This document shows positions 13,389-14,215 of a stretch of DNA of 14,215 nucleotides, piece by piece. The DNA is from Tardiphaga sp. (GTDB lineage: Bacteria; Pseudomonadota; Alphaproteobacteria; Rhizobiales; Xanthobacteraceae). Location of the stretch: positions 1 to 14,215 of the forward strand of contig JACMOT010000222.1 of the NCBI GenBank assembly GCA_014377915.1, read 5' to 3'. The notes under the pieces are model-generated. The model worked only from the letters and a program-made list of their open reading frames with translations. It was not told the origin of the DNA and did not search any database. Position 1 is the stretch's first letter; every line of letters begins with the position of its first letter. Made by a program: the position numbers and the translations under genes.

Positions 13389-13417
13389 CGAGGTGCGCGC
13401 CCTGCGCGCCAACCTCG
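13389..13417. repeat. Palindrome within the suf operon, between the 51-codon ORF and sufC
   Basis: CGAGGT (13389-13394) plus GCGCGC (13395-13400) pair with GCGCGC (13404-13409) and ACCTCG (13412-13417), leaving a 3-base loop and a 2-base bulge. The segment CGTCACTCCGAGGTGCGCGC resembles the ends of another palindrome family that I recall from Bradyrhizobium. In the mRNA it would form a GC-rich hairpin 24 bases before the sufC start, after the ORF stop at 13424. Confidence 0.6.
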
Positions 13418-13423
13418 AAAAAT

Positions 13424-13579
13424 TCAATTCGTCGATTTCATCGGCCGAATAAAGCTGGCGAGGAACTGATTCAGGTCCCGCGCCTCTCTCGTGATTGTCC
13501 ACGTCTTATCAATCATCTCAGCGAATTCGCCGCGGATCGCGACGAGTTCACTGAGGACGATTTGATCGAACGTCGCCAT
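13424..13579 (-). CDS. 51-residue ORF coupled to sufB, function unknown
   Basis: The frame starts with an ATG that shares a base with the sufB stop (TAATG, positions 13581 to 13577), a classic coupling arrangement. The product [22 protein letters not shown] continues to FIRPMKSTN. It is mostly helical by composition, with charged residues (about 12 Asp/Glu and Lys/Arg) and no Cys or membrane segment. I know no SUF protein like it. A GGAAGG lies about 12 bases upstream. The last residues run up to the palindrome at 13389-13417, so the ORF may be a truncated remnant of a longer gene. Real gene, remnant and chance frame are all still possible. Confidence 0.45.
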   Translation of the reverse strand: MATFDQIVLSELVAIRGEFAEMIDKTWTITREARDLNQFLASFIRPMKSTN

Positions 13580-14215
13580 TATCCAACCGAGCCTTCCAGC
13601 GAGATCGCGATCAGCTTCTGCGCTTCCACCGCGAATTCCATCGGCAGTTGCTGCAGCACGTCCTTGACGAACCCGTTCACCACGAGGCCAACGGCCTCTT
13701 CCTGGCTGAGGCCGCGCTGCACACAATAAAACAGCACGTCTTCCGAGATCTTTGATGTCGTGGCTTCGTGCTCGAACAGCGCCGAGGAGTTCTTCGCCTC
13801 GATATACGGCACCGTGTGCGCGCCGCATCTGTCGCCAATCAGCAAGGAATCGCACGCCGTAAAGTTGCGAGCGTTGGTGGCTTTGCGGTGCGCGGTGACA
13901 AGGCCGCGATAGGTATTCTGCGACACGCCGGCCGCGATGCCCTTGGAGATGATCCGGCTGGTCGTGTTCTTGCCGAGGTGGATCATCTTGGTCCCGGAAT
14001 CGACCTGCTGATGGCCGTTCGAGATCGCGATCGAATAGAACTCGCCGCGCGAATCGTCGCCGCGCAGGATGCAGCTCGGGTACTTCCAGGTGATGGCCGA
14101 GCCGGTCTCGACCTGGGTCCAGGAAATCTTCGAACGGTCGCCGCGGCAGTCGCCGCGCTTGGTGACGAAATTGTAGATGCCGCCCTTGCCCTCGGAATTG
14201 CCGGGGTACCAGTTC
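13579..14215 (-). CDS. sufB: Fe-S cluster scaffold subunit SufB, C-terminal part (5' end outside window)
   Basis: The frame is open to the right edge of the window, so only the last 212 residues are visible; SufB usually has about 480-495. SufB is the main scaffold subunit and receives sulfur from SufS. Seen: [21 protein letters not shown] at the cut edge, [60 protein letters not shown], the block [21 protein letters not shown] with its cysteines, [20 protein letters not shown], and [21 protein letters not shown]. These are highly typical of SufB. It is the first suf gene visible and overlaps the 51-codon ORF by one base. Its promoter and any iscR or rirA-type regulator would lie beyond the window. 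Confidence 0.96.
   Translation of the reverse strand, partial: NWYPGNSEGKGGIYNFVTKRGDCRGDRSKISWTQVETGSAITWKYPSCILRGDDSRGEFYSIAISNGHQQVDSGTKMIHLGKNTTSRIISKGIAAGVSQNTYRGLVTAHRKATNARNFTACDSLLIGDRCGAHTVPYIEAKNSSALFEHEATTSKISEDVLFYCVQRGLSQEEAVGLVVNGFVKDVLQQLPMEFAVEAQKLIAISLEGSVG

Noticed and set aside
12265..13452. A 395-codon open frame on the + strand across sufC and the sufD start
   Set aside because: It spans two real genes and their gap, which shows that it is a GC-driven open frame and not a gene.
13586..13855. N-terminal extension of the 51-codon ORF back to 13855
   Set aside because: This part lies inside sufB in another frame and reads as Arg/Gly-rich noise. Only the part from ATG 13579 is outside sufB.
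1..14215. CRISPR array, prophage, insertion sequence, tRNA, rRNA, toxin-antitoxin or defence system
   Set aside because: I saw no regularly spaced repeats, transposase or integrase motifs, tRNA-like cloverleaf, or known defence proteins. Nearly every base belongs to ordinary chromosomal genes or short gaps.

Overview
The window is a GC-rich, gene-dense stretch of chromosome that most likely comes from an alphaproteobacterium of the Bradyrhizobium / Rhodopseudomonas / Afipia group (Nitrobacteraceae). This rests on the protein sequences (ParE, RhlE and the SUF set look alphaproteobacterial), the GC-rich codon use, and several intergenic palindromes that resemble repeat families I remember from that group. 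No database search was possible, so the genus is an inference.

Layout. Positions 1-936 hold the 3' end of parE (topoisomerase IV subunit B). Positions 1023-1887 hold a decayed large-subunit catalase gene: its ribosome binding site, start, N-terminal tail and C-terminal DJ-1-like domain survive, but two frameshifts are visible and the heme-binding core is gone. A 61-residue two-helix membrane protein and an SDR oxidoreductase follow on the + strand. They converge on a class A FAD-dependent monooxygenase-like gene on the - strand. Two small exported proteins of unknown function follow (4670-5005 and 5102-5392). Next come a leader of about 380 bases with a good sigma-70-type promoter and several hairpins, the DEAD-box RNA helicase gene rhlE, and a soluble GGEEF diguanylate cyclase gene. 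The cyclase gene converges on a small TfoX N-terminal-domain gene across a long palindromic repeat.

From 9153 to the right edge the - strand carries a SUF iron-sulfur cluster assembly operon, transcribed right to left: sufB (5' end outside the window), a 51-codon ORF coupled to the sufB stop, sufC, sufD, sufS, sufT and sufA. SufS takes sulfur from cysteine. SufB, SufC and SufD form the ATP-driven scaffold where clusters are built. SufA and SufT act in carrier and maturation steps. Neighbouring genes overlap by ATGA or are separated by short gaps, so one polycistronic mRNA is likely; its promoter lies beyond the right edge.

I see no prophage, insertion sequence, CRISPR array, defence island, tRNA or rRNA. 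Most of the window is ordinary core and peripheral chromosome. The points worth a second look are the catalase relic, the palindromic repeats (one supplies the stop codon of the TfoX gene, one sits inside the suf operon, one lies just before rhlE), the small ORF between sufB and sufC, the degenerate I-site of the diguanylate cyclase, and the small exported proteins.
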